Assembly (NCBI GenBank): GCA_902561155.1
Contig: CACEOY010000001.1
Location: 62,001-126,000, forward strand
Origin: an uncultured Pelagibacteraceae bacterium
GTDB lineage: Bacteria > Pseudomonadota > Alphaproteobacteria > Pelagibacterales > Pelagibacteraceae
Direction: 5' to 3'
DNA: 64,000 nucleotides
Position 1 is the first letter of the stretch. The number at the start of each line of letters is the position of its first letter. Of this stretch, positions 18,814 through 28,066 are shown one piece after another. A program made the position numbers and the translations under genes. A model generated the notes under the pieces. The model had not been told where the DNA came from, made no database searches, and was given only the letters and a program-made list of their open reading frames with translations.

Positions 18814-19351
18814 TGCCCTTATAGAGGGTCATTTTATATTATCTTCAGGATTACACAGTCCACAATACGTTCAATGTGCTCAACTAATGAGCAAACCAGA
18901 CAAAGCAAAAAAGATTTGTGTGTCTCTCTCAGAAAAAATTAATAGTGAATTTAAAGAATTTGATATAATATTATCTCCTGCTATGGGAGGCATTGTAATT
19001 GGCTATGAGATTGGTAGACTATTAAATAAAGAGACTATTTTTACCGAAAGAGTAAATGAAGAATTTAAACTAAGAAGAGATTTTATAATTAAAAAAGATC
19101 AAAAAGTTTTAATTGTAGAAGATGTTATTACTACAGGAAAATCAAGTTTAGAATGCTCAAAACTAGTATTAGATAACGAAGCAAGTATTGTTGGATATGC
19201 ATGTTTGATTAACAGGTCCAATGGAAAATCTTCTTTAAAAGGAAAAATCGTTTCACAAGTTGATTTAAATATTCCAACATACACAGAGGAAAATTTACCA
19301 AGTAGCTTATCAGCTCTTAAAGCAGTTAAACCTGGAAGTAGAAATCTTTAA
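18770..19351 (+). CDS. pyrE: Orotate phosphoribosyltransferase
   Basis: PyrE joins orotate and PRPP to give OMP in pyrimidine synthesis. The 193-residue protein has the PRPP-binding signature VLIVEDVITTGKS and the active-site loop region FTERVNEEFKLRRDF, with the N-terminal HFILSSGLHSPQYVQ binding region. The start at 18770 lies 44 bp inside the rsh 3' end; the first in-frame ATG gives the expected N-terminus (SYKESLKILKEANALIEGHF), so the overlap appears real. The stop shares a base with pdxJ. Confidence 0.95.
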   Translation: MLSYKESLKILKEANALIEGHFILSSGLHSPQYVQCAQLMSKPDKAKKICVSLSEKINSEFKEFDIILSPAMGGIVIGYEIGRLLNKETIFTERVNEEFKLRRDFIIKKDQKVLIVEDVITTGKSSLECSKLVLDNEASIVGYACLINRSNGKSSLKGKIVSQVDLNIPTYTEENLPSSLSALKAVKPGSRNL

Positions 19352-20076
19352 TGAGTAAAATCAGACTTGGAGTAAATATAGACCACGTTGCAACTGTAAG
19401 AAACGCAAGAGGTGAAGCTTATCCTAGTCCTTTGAGAGCAGCTTTATTGGCTCAGAAGAGTGGGGCAGAGTCCGTTACAATACATTTAAGGGAAGATAGA
19501 CGTCATATAAGAGAATTCGATCTTAAAGAAATTAAATCAAAATTAAAAATTCCACTTAATCTAGAAATAGCCGCTACGAACGAAATGCTTAAAATAGCTT
19601 TAAAAAGCAAACCAGATTTTATTTGTATCGTTCCAGAGAAAAGGCAAGAATTAACTACAGAAGGTGGTTTAAATTTAAGCCATAGGAATAGGTTTTTAAA
19701 TAAGTTGATAAAAAAACTAAAAAAAAATAGATTCAGAGTGAGTTTATTTATTGAACCCAGCATACAAGATATTAAAAAGTCACAAGAATTAAATGCTGAT
19801 TGTGTGGAAATTCATACAGGGAGATTTTGCAATCTTGTTAACGACAATAAAAATTTCAATTACGAACTTGATAAGATTAAAAAAGCTGTTGTATTGGGTA
19901 ACAAATTAGGTTTAGAGGTACATGCAGGCCATGGTCTGACATTTAAATCTGCTAAAATACTAAAAAAAGTCAAAGGGATTAAAGAATTTAATATTGGACA
20001 TTTTCTAATTGGAGAATCAATTTTTGAAGGTTTAAGCAAAACTATTATTAAATTTAAAAGGATTTTGCATAAATGA
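19351..20076 (+). CDS. pdxJ: Pyridoxine 5'-phosphate synthase
   Basis: PdxJ condenses 1-deoxyxylulose 5-phosphate with 3-amino-2-oxopropyl phosphate to form PNP, the last ring-forming step of vitamin B6 synthesis. The 241-residue TIM-barrel protein opens with LGVNIDHVATVRNARG, the family hallmark, and has IHLREDRRHI, NLEIAATNEM and VHAGHGLTF with the expected active-site His and Glu. ELNIGHFLIGES-like residues (FNIGHFLIGESIF) close the phosphate site. Overlaps acpS by 4 bp. The deoxyxylulose-dependent B6 route is therefore present. Confidence 0.97.
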   Translation: MSKIRLGVNIDHVATVRNARGEAYPSPLRAALLAQKSGAESVTIHLREDRRHIREFDLKEIKSKLKIPLNLEIAATNEMLKIALKSKPDFICIVPEKRQELTTEGGLNLSHRNRFLNKLIKKLKKNRFRVSLFIEPSIQDIKKSQELNADCVEIHTGRFCNLVNDNKNFNYELDKIKKAVVLGNKLGLEVHAGHGLTFKSAKILKKVKGIKEFNIGHFLIGESIFEGLSKTIIKFKRILHK

Positions 20077-20456
20077 AACTATTCGGTGTTGGTACTGATA
20101 TAATACAAGTAAATAGATTAAAAAAATCTCTTAACAAAAAACCATTTTTATCAAGAATATATAGCAAGGAAGAAATTTTAAAGTGTAAAAGAAGTAAATT
20201 AAATATTAATTGTTTTGCAAAAAGATTTGCTGCTAAAGAGGCATTCTCAAAAGCTTTAGGAACAGGCATATCCAAAGGTATTAGCTTCAATGAAATCGTC
20301 GTTTTAAATGAAAAATCTGGTAAACCATATATAAAGTTGATTAATAAGACAAAAAAAATTGCCGAGAGAAAACTAAAAAAAAAAATATACAAAATCTCTT
20401 TGTCTATTGCTGACGAAAAAGATTATGCCGTTGCATTTGTTACAATTTCAATATGA
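20073..20456 (+). CDS. acpS: Holo-[acyl-carrier-protein] synthase
   Basis: AcpS transfers 4'-phosphopantetheine from CoA to apo-ACP. The 127-residue protein has the N-terminal FGVGTDIIQVNRL with the magnesium-binding Asp and the second signature FAKRFAAKEAFSKALGTGI with the catalytic Glu. SIADEKDYAVAFV closes the fold. It sits between pdxJ and lepB, the classical proteobacterial order, with 4-bp overlaps on both sides. Confidence 0.96.
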   Translation: MKLFGVGTDIIQVNRLKKSLNKKPFLSRIYSKEEILKCKRSKLNINCFAKRFAAKEAFSKALGTGISKGISFNEIVVLNEKSGKPYIKLINKTKKIAERKLKKKIYKISLSIADEKDYAVAFVTISI

Positions 20457-21190
20457 AAAAAGATATAAAATATGCTGTAATAGATAATATCAAAACTCTT
20501 ATTTACGCTCTTATTATTGCGGTACTTTTGAGATCTTTGTTGTATCAGCCTTTTTATATTCCATCCTCATCAATGGAACCAACTTTGCTTGTTGGCGATA
20601 GATTGTTTGTTTCTAAATTCGCTTATGGTTATAGCAAACATTCATTTCCATTTAGTCCACCCGTATATAAAAAAAGAATATTTTTTAAAGAGCCGCAAAG
20701 AGGAGATCTAGTTGTCTTTAAAACACCCTCAGACAATAGAACTGATTACATCAAGAGATTAATAGGCAAGCCGGGTGATACCTTACAATTTATAAATGGA
20801 GATATTTATTTAAATAAAAAGAAAATAATGAAAAATCAAATAGATGAAAGCATAAGTATTAGATGTGGTAAAATAAATTTTCCTGTAAAAATTTATGAGG
20901 AAACATTACCAAATGGAGTAAAATATAAAGCCGTCTATAACAGTGTCGGAACACTTCAAAATACAGATGTGTACACAGTACCAGATGACAATTATTTTTT
21001 ACTAGGTGATAATAGAGACTGTTCAAAGGATAGCAGGTTTTTATCCGAAGTAGGCTATGTAAATAAGTTAAATTTAGTTGGAAAAGCAGAACTAATTTTT
21101 TTTTCAAATGATACATTAAAGAGCAGTGTTTTAAAATTTTGGAATTGGAAAGACTCTTTTAGATTTAAAAGAACATTTAAAAAATTATGA
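20453..21190 (+). CDS. lepB: Signal peptidase I
   Basis: LepB removes signal peptides from exported proteins at the periplasmic face of the inner membrane. One membrane anchor is predicted at about residues 10-30. The Ser-Lys dyad is visible as Ser40 in PSSSMEPTLLVGDRL and Lys101 in DYIKRLIGKPGD. GDNRDCSKDSR is the conserved box E. The protein (245 residues) is compact, with one anchor instead of two. Overlaps acpS and rnc by 4 bp each. Confidence 0.96.
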   Translation: MKKDIKYAVIDNIKTLIYALIIAVLLRSLLYQPFYIPSSSMEPTLLVGDRLFVSKFAYGYSKHSFPFSPPVYKKRIFFKEPQRGDLVVFKTPSDNRTDYIKRLIGKPGDTLQFINGDIYLNKKKIMKNQIDESISIRCGKINFPVKIYEETLPNGVKYKAVYNSVGTLQNTDVYTVPDDNYFLLGDNRDCSKDSRFLSEVGYVNKLNLVGKAELIFFSNDTLKSSVLKFWNWKDSFRFKRTFKKL

Positions 21191-21852
21191 TAAGTAGATT
21201 AAAAGATTTAGAGGAGGCTATTAAATACAAATTTAATTCTAAAGATCTATTGACACGGTGTTTAACCCACAAAAGCTATGATGAAAATACTAATAATGAA
21301 AAACTTGAATTTTTAGGAGATAGAGTTTTGGGACTAGTAATTTCAAAAAATTTAATAACTAAATACCCTTACGAGAAAGAGGGCGTGATTGATAAAAAAT
21401 ATGCAAATCTTGTTAATAAAAAAAAATGTGCGGAGATTGCTAATACACTCAATTTAAAAAAATATATGTTATTAGGTTTAAATTATAGAAAAAATGAGCA
21501 CAAAAATGAAAAAATTACTGGGGATTGTCTAGAGGCGCTTATCGGAGCAATTTTTGTAGATGGTAATTTAAAAAATGCAGAGAAATTTATTTTAAAATAT
21601 TGGGATTCTTCTCTCAAGCAGTCTGATTTAACAATCGTTGATTCAAAAACAAAATTACAAGAATATAGTCTTAAAAAATTTAAAAAACTTCCTACTTATA
21701 CTTTGTTAAAAACATCTGGGCCTCATCATAAACCTATTTTTAAAGTTACAGTAAAAACACCTAATTCAAAAATGATAACTGCAAATGGGTCATCTAAAAA
21801 AGATGCGCAACAAAATGCAGCAAAAAAATTAATTGAAGATTTAAAAATATGA
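21187..21852 (+). CDS. rnc: Ribonuclease III
   Basis: RNase III cuts double-stranded RNA, including rRNA precursors. The catalytic domain carries the signature NEKLEFLGDRVLGLVIS and the second metal site GDCLEALIGAIFVDG. A C-terminal dsRNA-binding domain covers roughly residues 150-221 and ends in the usual GSSKKDAQQNAAKKLIEDL. The stop overlaps recO (ATGA). The GTPase gene era, usually found between rnc and recO in related bacteria, is not here. Confidence 0.96.
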   Translation: MISRLKDLEEAIKYKFNSKDLLTRCLTHKSYDENTNNEKLEFLGDRVLGLVISKNLITKYPYEKEGVIDKKYANLVNKKKCAEIANTLNLKKYMLLGLNYRKNEHKNEKITGDCLEALIGAIFVDGNLKNAEKFILKYWDSSLKQSDLTIVDSKTKLQEYSLKKFKKLPTYTLLKTSGPHHKPIFKVTVKTPNSKMITANGSSKKDAQQNAAKKLIEDLKI

Positions 21853-22517
21853 ACTGGGAAGATGAAGGTTATTTATTAAGTAAAAAAAAATTTCGGGAAA
21901 ATGCTATTATAATTAGCGCTTTTACTAAAACACACGGTAAAATTTCAGGAATAGTTTATGGAGGCACATCTAGAAAAATTAAAAATTACTTGCAAGTAGG
22001 AAATAAAATATTTTTTATACATAGTACAAAAAATCGTAATAAATTAGGTTATTTAAAAACTGAAATTATAGAAGCCATTAGTCCAAGATATTTTAATGAC
22101 AAAAAAAGGTCTTACCTAATTTTATCCATTGCGGACTTACTTAATTCTTTATTACCAGATGAAGAGCCACATAATAATATTTATTTATCATTAGATAATT
22201 TAATAAGAAATTTAGATAATAAAAGTTGGCCTTTAATTTATTCATTTTGGGAAGTTAATCTTATTAAGGAATTAGGTTTCGGATTTACAACTGACCAAAT
22301 AAGTTCATCAAAAGATATCTTATCTATAAACATAGATAATATTTCATATAAAGTTCCAAAGTTTATAATTAATGGCAAAATACCTGAAATTTACTCAAAA
22401 GAAATTGTAAATCACGCTTTATCTTTTACCCGGAATTTGATGTTAAATAAATTTTTTTTACCTAATAATTTATACTTGCCCAAGTCCAGGGTATTTTTTG
22501 AAAATTGTTTTTCCTAA
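21849..22517 (+). CDS. recO: DNA repair protein RecO
   Basis: RecO helps RecA load on SSB-covered single strands in the RecFOR pathway. The 222-residue protein begins with WEDEGYLLSKKKFRENAIII, a typical RecO OB-fold start, followed by TKTHGKISGIVYGGTSRK and a helical C-terminal domain (FWEVNLIKELGFGF). The zinc-binding cysteines found in some RecO proteins are absent here. It is the last gene of the dapA-to-recO run and overlaps the convergent hemB by 4 bp. Confidence 0.9.
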   Translation: MNWEDEGYLLSKKKFRENAIIISAFTKTHGKISGIVYGGTSRKIKNYLQVGNKIFFIHSTKNRNKLGYLKTEIIEAISPRYFNDKKRSYLILSIADLLNSLLPDEEPHNNIYLSLDNLIRNLDNKSWPLIYSFWEVNLIKELGFGFTTDQISSSKDILSINIDNISYKVPKFIINGKIPEIYSKEIVNHALSFTRNLMLNKFFLPNNLYLPKSRVFFENCFS

Positions 22518-23509
22518 TATTTATTCATTTTTTTTACAATATCTAATGCAAAATAAGTTATTATAGCATTTGAGCCCGCTCTTTTCAGTGATATTAAACT
22601 TTCGTAGACAACATTTTCATTTAGACTTTTATTTTTAATAGAATTAACAATCATAGCGTACTCCCCTGAAACTTGATATGAAAATACTGGTATTTTAAAA
22701 TTTTGTTTTATTTGGCTTATAATGTCCAGATAAGGCATTCCAGGTTTTACCATAACAAAGTCAGCTCCCTCTTTTATATCTAAACCAACTTCTCTTAAAG
22801 ACTCTGTATAATTTCTCATATCCATTTGGTAAGTTTTTTTATCACCTTTTAATTTTTGTTTCGATCCTATTGCATCCCTAAATGGCCCATAAAAATTTGA
22901 AGCGTATTTAACAGCATAAGATAGAATTTTAGTATCTTTTAATTTTTTCTTATCTAAAGACTTTCTTATAATTCCTATCCTTCCATCCATCATATCTGAA
23001 GGAGCAATAACATCAGAACCTACTGATGCTTGTAATAAAGCTTGCTTCTCTAAAATCTTTAGAGTTTCATCATTATCAATTTTACCGTTTAATATTATTC
23101 CATCATGACCATGAGATGTATATGGATCTAGAGCAACATCAGTCATAACTCCAAATTTATTATATTTTTTTTTTATTAATTTAATAGCTCTGCAAACAAG
23201 ATTATTTTCATTTAGTGCTTCAGAACCGTTATGATTTCTTTGATGATTAGAAGTATTTGGAAAAAGTGCTATCATAGGTATCTTAAATTTTTCTGCTTCA
23301 TCTAAAATGGCTGATAATTTATCTAATGAATATCTGTAGATACCTGGCATTGTTTTAATTTTTTCTTTTTTATTTTTACCTTCAGTTAAAAATATTGGTA
23401 AAATTAAATCATTTGCTGATAAGTTGTTTTCTGATATTAGTCTCCTAACCCAATCAGAGTTGCGAACTCTTCTCAATCTTGTTGATGGAAATTTGCCTAG
23501 AATCTTCAT
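22514..23509 (-). CDS. hemB: Delta-aminolevulinic acid dehydratase (porphobilinogen synthase)
   Basis: HemB condenses two aminolevulinate molecules to porphobilinogen in heme synthesis. The two active-site lysines are visible in YAVKYASNFYGPFRDA and in DFVMVKPGMPYLDI. In the metal-site segment the sequence is DVALDPYTSHGHDG; the cysteines of the zinc enzymes are replaced by Ala/Asp, the pattern of the plant and alphaproteobacterial magnesium-type enzymes. Length (331) is normal. It is alone on the minus strand, convergent with recO and divergent from the oxygenase gene with 79 bp between starts. Confidence 0.96.
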   Translation of the reverse strand: MKILGKFPSTRLRRVRNSDWVRRLISENNLSANDLILPIFLTEGKNKKEKIKTMPGIYRYSLDKLSAILDEAEKFKIPMIALFPNTSNHQRNHNGSEALNENNLVCRAIKLIKKKYNKFGVMTDVALDPYTSHGHDGIILNGKIDNDETLKILEKQALLQASVGSDVIAPSDMMDGRIGIIRKSLDKKKLKDTKILSYAVKYASNFYGPFRDAIGSKQKLKGDKKTYQMDMRNYTESLREVGLDIKEGADFVMVKPGMPYLDIISQIKQNFKIPVFSYQVSGEYAMIVNSIKNKSLNENVVYESLISLKRAGSNAIITYFALDIVKKMNKY

Positions 23510-23588
23510 TTTTTAATTTTTTTATAATATTTTTTATGCGACAAATATAATATTATACCTTATAAGCAAAGTAATTTAATAGATAAAT

Positions 23589-24185
23589 ATGACTAACACA
23601 GCAACATTTGAAGATTTCTATCAAGTGCCGGGCCTAACATTTGATATTAGTAAATTAAGATCCGATCTTGAAAAAGTTTTAAAAAATTCAAAATATCAAA
23701 CTCTTGGAATAACAAATTTTGCTGCAATTCCGATGAATCAAATTCCAGGTGATGAAAGCTCTGTTCAAGGTCACAATGTTAGAGGAATATACTATACAAA
23801 ACCAGATGAGACTGGAAAAGAAGTTGTCAGAGATAAGCCTATAGATGAGTCAAAATATTCTGAAATAACAAAAGAATTTAAAAACACTTACTTTGAAGAA
23901 GTTTATAATACGTTAAGTAAAAAATTTAAGTTAGGAAGAGTACGACTATTATTAAAAGAGCCTAGATCCACTTTAAGTTGGCACAGAGATCCTGAGCCGA
24001 GATTACATATACCAATAATAACTAATCCTGGCTGTAAAATGGTTATAGAGGACGTTGCAAAGCATATGCCAGCTGATGGAAAAGTTTGGATTACGAATAA
24101 TACAAGATATCACAATTTCTTTAATGGAGGTGAGCAAAATAGAATTCATATTGTTGCCTGCATGTTAGAAAATAGATTCAACTAA
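23589..24185 (+). CDS. Aspartyl/asparaginyl beta-hydroxylase-like 2OG-Fe(II) oxygenase
   Basis: The 198-residue protein looks like a small member of the Asp/Arg hydroxylase family (2-oxoglutarate and iron dependent). The probable iron ligands are the HxD pair in SWHRDPEPRLHIPI and a distal His in YHNFFNGG or RIHIVA; the Arg before HIPI would bind 2-oxoglutarate as in the family pattern RxHIP. No substrate can be proposed. It ends directly at the rpiB start codon, so it may share its transcript, but metabolic linkage to rpiB or glyA is not evident. No signal peptide, so cytosolic. Confidence 0.7.
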   Translation: MTNTATFEDFYQVPGLTFDISKLRSDLEKVLKNSKYQTLGITNFAAIPMNQIPGDESSVQGHNVRGIYYTKPDETGKEVVRDKPIDESKYSEITKEFKNTYFEEVYNTLSKKFKLGRVRLLLKEPRSTLSWHRDPEPRLHIPIITNPGCKMVIEDVAKHMPADGKVWITNNTRYHNFFNGGEQNRIHIVACMLENRFN

Positions 24186-24623
24186 TTGAATTCAATATTT
24201 AAAAAAATTTGTATTTCATCTGATCATGCAGGTTATGAGATTAAAGAATTTATCAAAGAACACTTAATTAAATCGAAAATATCTACTATAGATTTAGGAC
24301 CTTTTATGAAGAAATCAGTTGATTATCCTGATTATGCTAAAAAGGTCTCAAATAGAGTCTCTAAAAGAAAAAGTGATATAGGCATATTAGTTTGTGGTTC
24401 AGGAACAGGTATGGCGATTTCAGCCAATAAAATAAAAGGAATTAGAGCTGCTGTAGGATATAATATTAAATCAACCCAATTGTCTCGTCAGCATAATAAT
24501 GCTAATATATTGTGTTTGGGATCAAGATTGACTAAAAGAAAAGAAATTCAAAAAATTGTAAAAATTTTTTTGAATACAAAATTTGAAGGCGGAAGACACA
24601 AAAGGAGAGTTAAAAAAATTTAA
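24186..24623 (+). CDS. rpiB: Ribose-5-phosphate isomerase B
   Basis: RpiB interconverts ribose 5-phosphate and ribulose 5-phosphate. The 145-residue protein opens with ISSDHAGYEIKEFI, has DYPDYAKKVSNRV, and the active-site Cys in GILVCGSGTGMAISANK followed by IRAAVGY. No ATG gives this N-terminus; the TTG at 24186, immediately behind the preceding stop codon, is the best start. One base after its stop glyA begins, so rpiB-glyA are adjacent as in several alphaproteobacteria. Confidence 0.94.
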   Translation: MNSIFKKICISSDHAGYEIKEFIKEHLIKSKISTIDLGPFMKKSVDYPDYAKKVSNRVSKRKSDIGILVCGSGTGMAISANKIKGIRAAVGYNIKSTQLSRQHNNANILCLGSRLTKRKEIQKIVKIFLNTKFEGGRHKRRVKKI

Positions 24624-25925
24624 ATGTCGTCAGTAACTAAAATAAAAAGGATATCAAGTAACTTTTTCGAGAGAGATTTAAAAGACTCGGATAAGGCTCT
24701 TTTTGACTCAATTTCACAGGAATTTGTAAGACAAAAAAATCATATTGAATTGATTGCATCTGAAAATATTGTTTCTAGAGCTGTTTTAGAAGCTCAAGGT
24801 TCAGTTTTAACGAATAAATATGCCGAGGGTTATTCTGGTAAAAGATATTATGGAGGTTGCGAGTTTGTTGATATATCAGAAAATTTAGCGATAGAGAGAG
24901 CAAAAAAACTTTTTAATTGTAAATTTGCAAATGTTCAGCCACACTCAGGAGCACAAGCTAATGGAGCTGTATATTTAGCTTTAATCAAACCAGGAGACAC
25001 TATATTAGGTATGAGTTTAAATTCTGGGGGGCATTTGACCCATGGAGCAAAACCAGCACAATCAGGAAAATGGTTTAATGCGGTACACTATGATGTAAGA
25101 GAAGACACAGGTTTAATTGATTATGAGAATGTAGAAAAGTTAGCTTTAGAACATAAACCAAAATTAATAATTGCTGGAGGTAGCGCCTATTCACGAATTA
25201 TAAACTTCAAAAAATTCAAAGATATTTGTAAAAAAGTTAATGCTTATTTGTTAGTTGATATGGCTCACTTTTCCGGTCTGGTGGCTGGCGGTGCTTACCC
25301 AAATCCTTTAGAATATGCTGATGTTGTAACATCTACAACTCATAAAGTTCTAAGAGGTCCACGTGGTGGAATAATTTTAACTAATGATGAAACTCTTTAT
25401 AAGAAATTTAATAGCGCTGTTTTTCCTGGCCTTCAAGGTGGACCACTAATGCACGTTGTGGCAGCCAAAGCCGTTTGCTTTAAAGAAGCTTTAAGCGAAG
25501 AATTTAAAAAATATACTTCAGATGTTATTTCAAATGCGAGGGTTTTAAGCGAAATACTTATTGAAAATAACTTTAAAATATTTTCAGGAGGTACTGACAC
25601 TCATTTAATGTTAGTTGATCTTAGACCATATGGAGTTACTGGCAAAGATGCAGAGGAAAGTTTAGGTAGAGCAAACATAACTTGTAATAAAAATGGTATT
25701 CCATTTGACACTCAAAGCCCTATGATTACTTCGGGAATAAGATTAGGCACACCTGCTGCTACAACAAGAGGTTTTCAAGCAGAAGAATTTAAATTAGTTG
25801 GAAAACTTATAACAAAAGTTATCAAAGGACTTTCAGAAAACCCAAAAAATAATACGAAAATTGAAAAGGAAGTACAGAAAGAGGTTGTTGAACTCTGTTC
25901 TGATTTTCCAATATATAGTGGATAA
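24624..25925 (+). CDS. glyA: Serine hydroxymethyltransferase
   Basis: GlyA converts serine and tetrahydrofolate to glycine and methylene-THF, a main source of one-carbon units. The 433-residue PLP enzyme shows [19 protein letters not shown] near the substrate site, [15 protein letters not shown], and the PLP-lysine in [14 protein letters not shown]. The N-terminus is about 20 residues longer than the shortest family members. It lies directly after rpiB and 11 bp before nrdR, the classic start of the glyA-nrdR-rib-nusB cluster. Confidence 0.97.
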   Translation: MSSVTKIKRISSNFFERDLKDSDKALFDSISQEFVRQKNHIELIASENIVSRAVLEAQGSVLTNKYAEGYSGKRYYGGCEFVDISENLAIERAKKLFNCKFANVQPHSGAQANGAVYLALIKPGDTILGMSLNSGGHLTHGAKPAQSGKWFNAVHYDVREDTGLIDYENVEKLALEHKPKLIIAGGSAYSRIINFKKFKDICKKVNAYLLVDMAHFSGLVAGGAYPNPLEYADVVTSTTHKVLRGPRGGIILTNDETLYKKFNSAVFPGLQGGPLMHVVAAKAVCFKEALSEEFKKYTSDVISNARVLSEILIENNFKIFSGGTDTHLMLVDLRPYGVTGKDAEESLGRANITCNKNGIPFDTQSPMITSGIRLGTPAATTRGFQAEEFKLVGKLITKVIKGLSENPKNNTKIEKEVQKEVVELCSDFPIYSG

Positions 25926-25936
25926 CAAAAAATTCT

Positions 25937-26404
25937 ATGATTTGTCCTTTTTGTAGAGAAAAAGATACCTCTGTAGTTGACTCAAGACCAACTGAAGACG
26001 GAACCGCAATAAGAAGAAGAAGATTGTGCCCATGTAGTAAAGCTCAGAGATTTACTACTTTTGAGAGAGTTCAATTCAGGGAACTTTCCGTAATAAAAAA
26101 AAATGGAAGAAGATCACCATTTGATAGAGAAAAACTTTCAAAATCTTTATTTACAGCTCTTAAAAAAAGACCTTTCGATGCCGATACTATTGAAAAAATT
26201 GTTTCAAAAATTTCAAGAGAACTTGAGGAAATGGGACAATCTGAAATTCAATCTAGTATTATTGGCAGAAGAGTAATGGATGAGCTTAAGGAACTTGATA
26301 AAATTGCCTATATAAGGTTTGCCTCAGTATATACAAATTTTAAGGAGGTAGGAGAATTTGGTGAATATATTGATGAGTTACATGGCAAATCAAAAAAGAA
26401 GTAA
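25937..26404 (+). CDS. nrdR: Transcriptional repressor NrdR
   Basis: NrdR represses ribonucleotide reductase genes, sensing ATP/dATP through an ATP-cone. The N-terminal zinc ribbon starts normally (Cys3, Cys6 in CPFC), but the second knuckle reads Cys31-Pro-Cys33 followed by SKAQRF, instead of CxxC followed by xxRF; one residue is inserted relative to E. coli NrdR. The ATP-cone (VIKKNGRRSPFDREKL to IAYIRFASVYTNFKEV) is well conserved. Length (155) is normal. The 3' end overlaps ribD. Confidence 0.93.
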   Translation: MICPFCREKDTSVVDSRPTEDGTAIRRRRLCPCSKAQRFTTFERVQFRELSVIKKNGRRSPFDREKLSKSLFTALKKRPFDADTIEKIVSKISRELEEMGQSEIQSSIIGRRVMDELKELDKIAYIRFASVYTNFKEVGEFGEYIDELHGKSKKK

Positions 26405-27482
26405 AATTCAAGCAAAACATATTGAAAATTTAACTTTGGCATTTGAGTTAGCAAAGATAAATTTGGGCTCTACTAAAGAAAATCCCTCTGTGGGATGTGT
26501 GGTTGAAAAAAATGGCAGCATAATTTCCAGTGGGTACACATCAATAAACGGTAGACCACATGCAGAGTTTAACGCTTTAAATAAAGATATTAATTTTAAA
26601 AATTCAAATGTCTATATAACTCTTGAACCATGCTCACACTACGGCAAAACATCACCATGTACGAATATTATAAAAAGTAAAAAAGTAAAAAATGTTTTTT
26701 ATTCAATTGATGATGTAGATGAAAGAAGTAAGAATAAGTCTAAAAAAGTCCTTGGTAAAAAGGATATATCAATTATTAAATTTTTTCTAAAAAAAAAAGC
26801 TTTCAAGTTTTATGAAAGTTATCACAGATTAAAAAAAAATAAGTTGCCAATAATTGATGTTAAATTAGCTTTATCAAAGGACTATTTTACAATTAATAAA
26901 AAAAAAAAATGGATTACAAATGAGCAATCACGGAAGTTGTCACATTTTTTAAGAACTCAATATAATGCTTTGTTATCAACCTCAAAAAGCATAAATAAGG
27001 ATAACTCACTGCTTAACTGTAGAATTGACGGATTAGAAAATAAATCACCAAACTTAATTATTTTAGATAGGGATTTAAAAATTAAAAAAAATTTAAATAT
27101 TTTTAAAAAAAAAATAGATAGAAAAATTTATATATACACAACAAATAATAATAAAAAAAAAAAAATTAATTGGCTAAAAAAAAACAATGTTAAGGTTAAA
27201 TTGTTTGATAAAATGAACACAAGAGAAGATTATATTAAAATATTTAGGTCTTTCACCAAATTAAATTTTTCAAGAATTTTCATAGAATCTGGTTTAACTT
27301 TCATTAATTTTTTATTAAAAAATAAATTGTTAAATAATATTTATATTTTTAAAACTGATACCAATTTGAATAAAAATGGTTTTAATAACTCTAGCAATAA
27401 ACTAATTAAAAAGATAAAACTGAAAAAAAAACTTAAAGTTTATTTAAATAGCGACACTGTCTACTTTGAAAGATTAAATTAA
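26382..27482 (+). CDS. ribD: Bifunctional riboflavin deaminase/reductase RibD
   Basis: RibD deaminates and then reduces the pyrimidine intermediate in riboflavin synthesis. With this start, the zinc-deaminase residues are His60, Glu62 (PHAEFNAL) and Cys84/Cys93 (EPCSHYGKTSPC). The reductase half (from about residue 150) is lysine-rich and diverged, but DVKLALSKD, SKSINKDNSLLNCR and FIESGLTFINFLL match the family. An in-frame GTG at 26361 lies 6 bases behind a strong AGGAG (26350-26354) and an ATG at 26373 is also possible; ATG 26382 was chosen because it gives a family-like N-terminus. Its stop shares a base with ribE. Confidence 0.93.
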   Translation: MANQKRSKIQAKHIENLTLAFELAKINLGSTKENPSVGCVVEKNGSIISSGYTSINGRPHAEFNALNKDINFKNSNVYITLEPCSHYGKTSPCTNIIKSKKVKNVFYSIDDVDERSKNKSKKVLGKKDISIIKFFLKKKAFKFYESYHRLKKNKLPIIDVKLALSKDYFTINKKKKWITNEQSRKLSHFLRTQYNALLSTSKSINKDNSLLNCRIDGLENKSPNLIILDRDLKIKKNLNIFKKKIDRKIYIYTTNNNKKKKINWLKKNNVKVKLFDKMNTREDYIKIFRSFTKLNFSRIFIESGLTFINFLLKNKLLNNIYIFKTDTNLNKNGFNNSSNKLIKKIKLKKKLKVYLNSDTVYFERLN

Positions 27483-28066
27483 TGTTTAATGGAATAATTA
27501 AAAACACAGGTACAATTAAAAATATTAAGAAAAATAAAAAGAGTATGTTGTTGTCAATTTATTCTAATCTAAAATTAAAAAAAAATTGTTTGGGAGACTC
27601 GATTTCTTGTGACGGAGTGTGTTTAACACTTACATCAAAGAAAAATAGAATATTAACTTTTTATCTATCCAATGAAACGATAGAGAGATCGAATTTTTCT
27701 CAAATCAAAATTGGCAAAACTATAAATATGGAGAAATCTTTAAAATATGGAGAAATTATTTCTGGCCACTATACACAAGGCCATGTCGATACAGTTGGAA
27801 AAATCCTAAACATAAAAATTGTAGATAAAACCTGGATAATTAAAATTAAAACACCTAAACAATTTAATAAATACATAGTTGAAAAAGCTTCCATCCATAT
27901 TAATGGAGTATCTTTAACTGTTTCAAAAAAAAAGAGTAAATATTTTGAAATTAATATAATTCCTCACACTTTAAAAATAACAAATCTTAAAAGTTTGAAA
28001 ATTAATGATTTAGTCAATATTGAATTTGATATTTTCGGTAAATATCTTCATGAGATTAATAATTGA
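27482..28066 (+). CDS. ribE: Riboflavin synthase (alpha subunit)
   Basis: This enzyme dismutates two 6,7-dimethyl-8-ribityllumazine molecules to riboflavin. It has two lumazine-binding barrels: the first opens with MFNGIIKNTGTI (family MFTGI) and contains GDSISCDGVCLTLTS; the second contains GHYTQGHVDTVGKI and ASIHINGVSLTVSK. Length (194) is normal. It lies between ribD and ribBA in an unbroken operon; the ribBA ATG follows its stop immediately. Confidence 0.95.
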   Translation: MFNGIIKNTGTIKNIKKNKKSMLLSIYSNLKLKKNCLGDSISCDGVCLTLTSKKNRILTFYLSNETIERSNFSQIKIGKTINMEKSLKYGEIISGHYTQGHVDTVGKILNIKIVDKTWIIKIKTPKQFNKYIVEKASIHINGVSLTVSKKKSKYFEINIIPHTLKITNLKSLKINDLVNIEFDIFGKYLHEINN

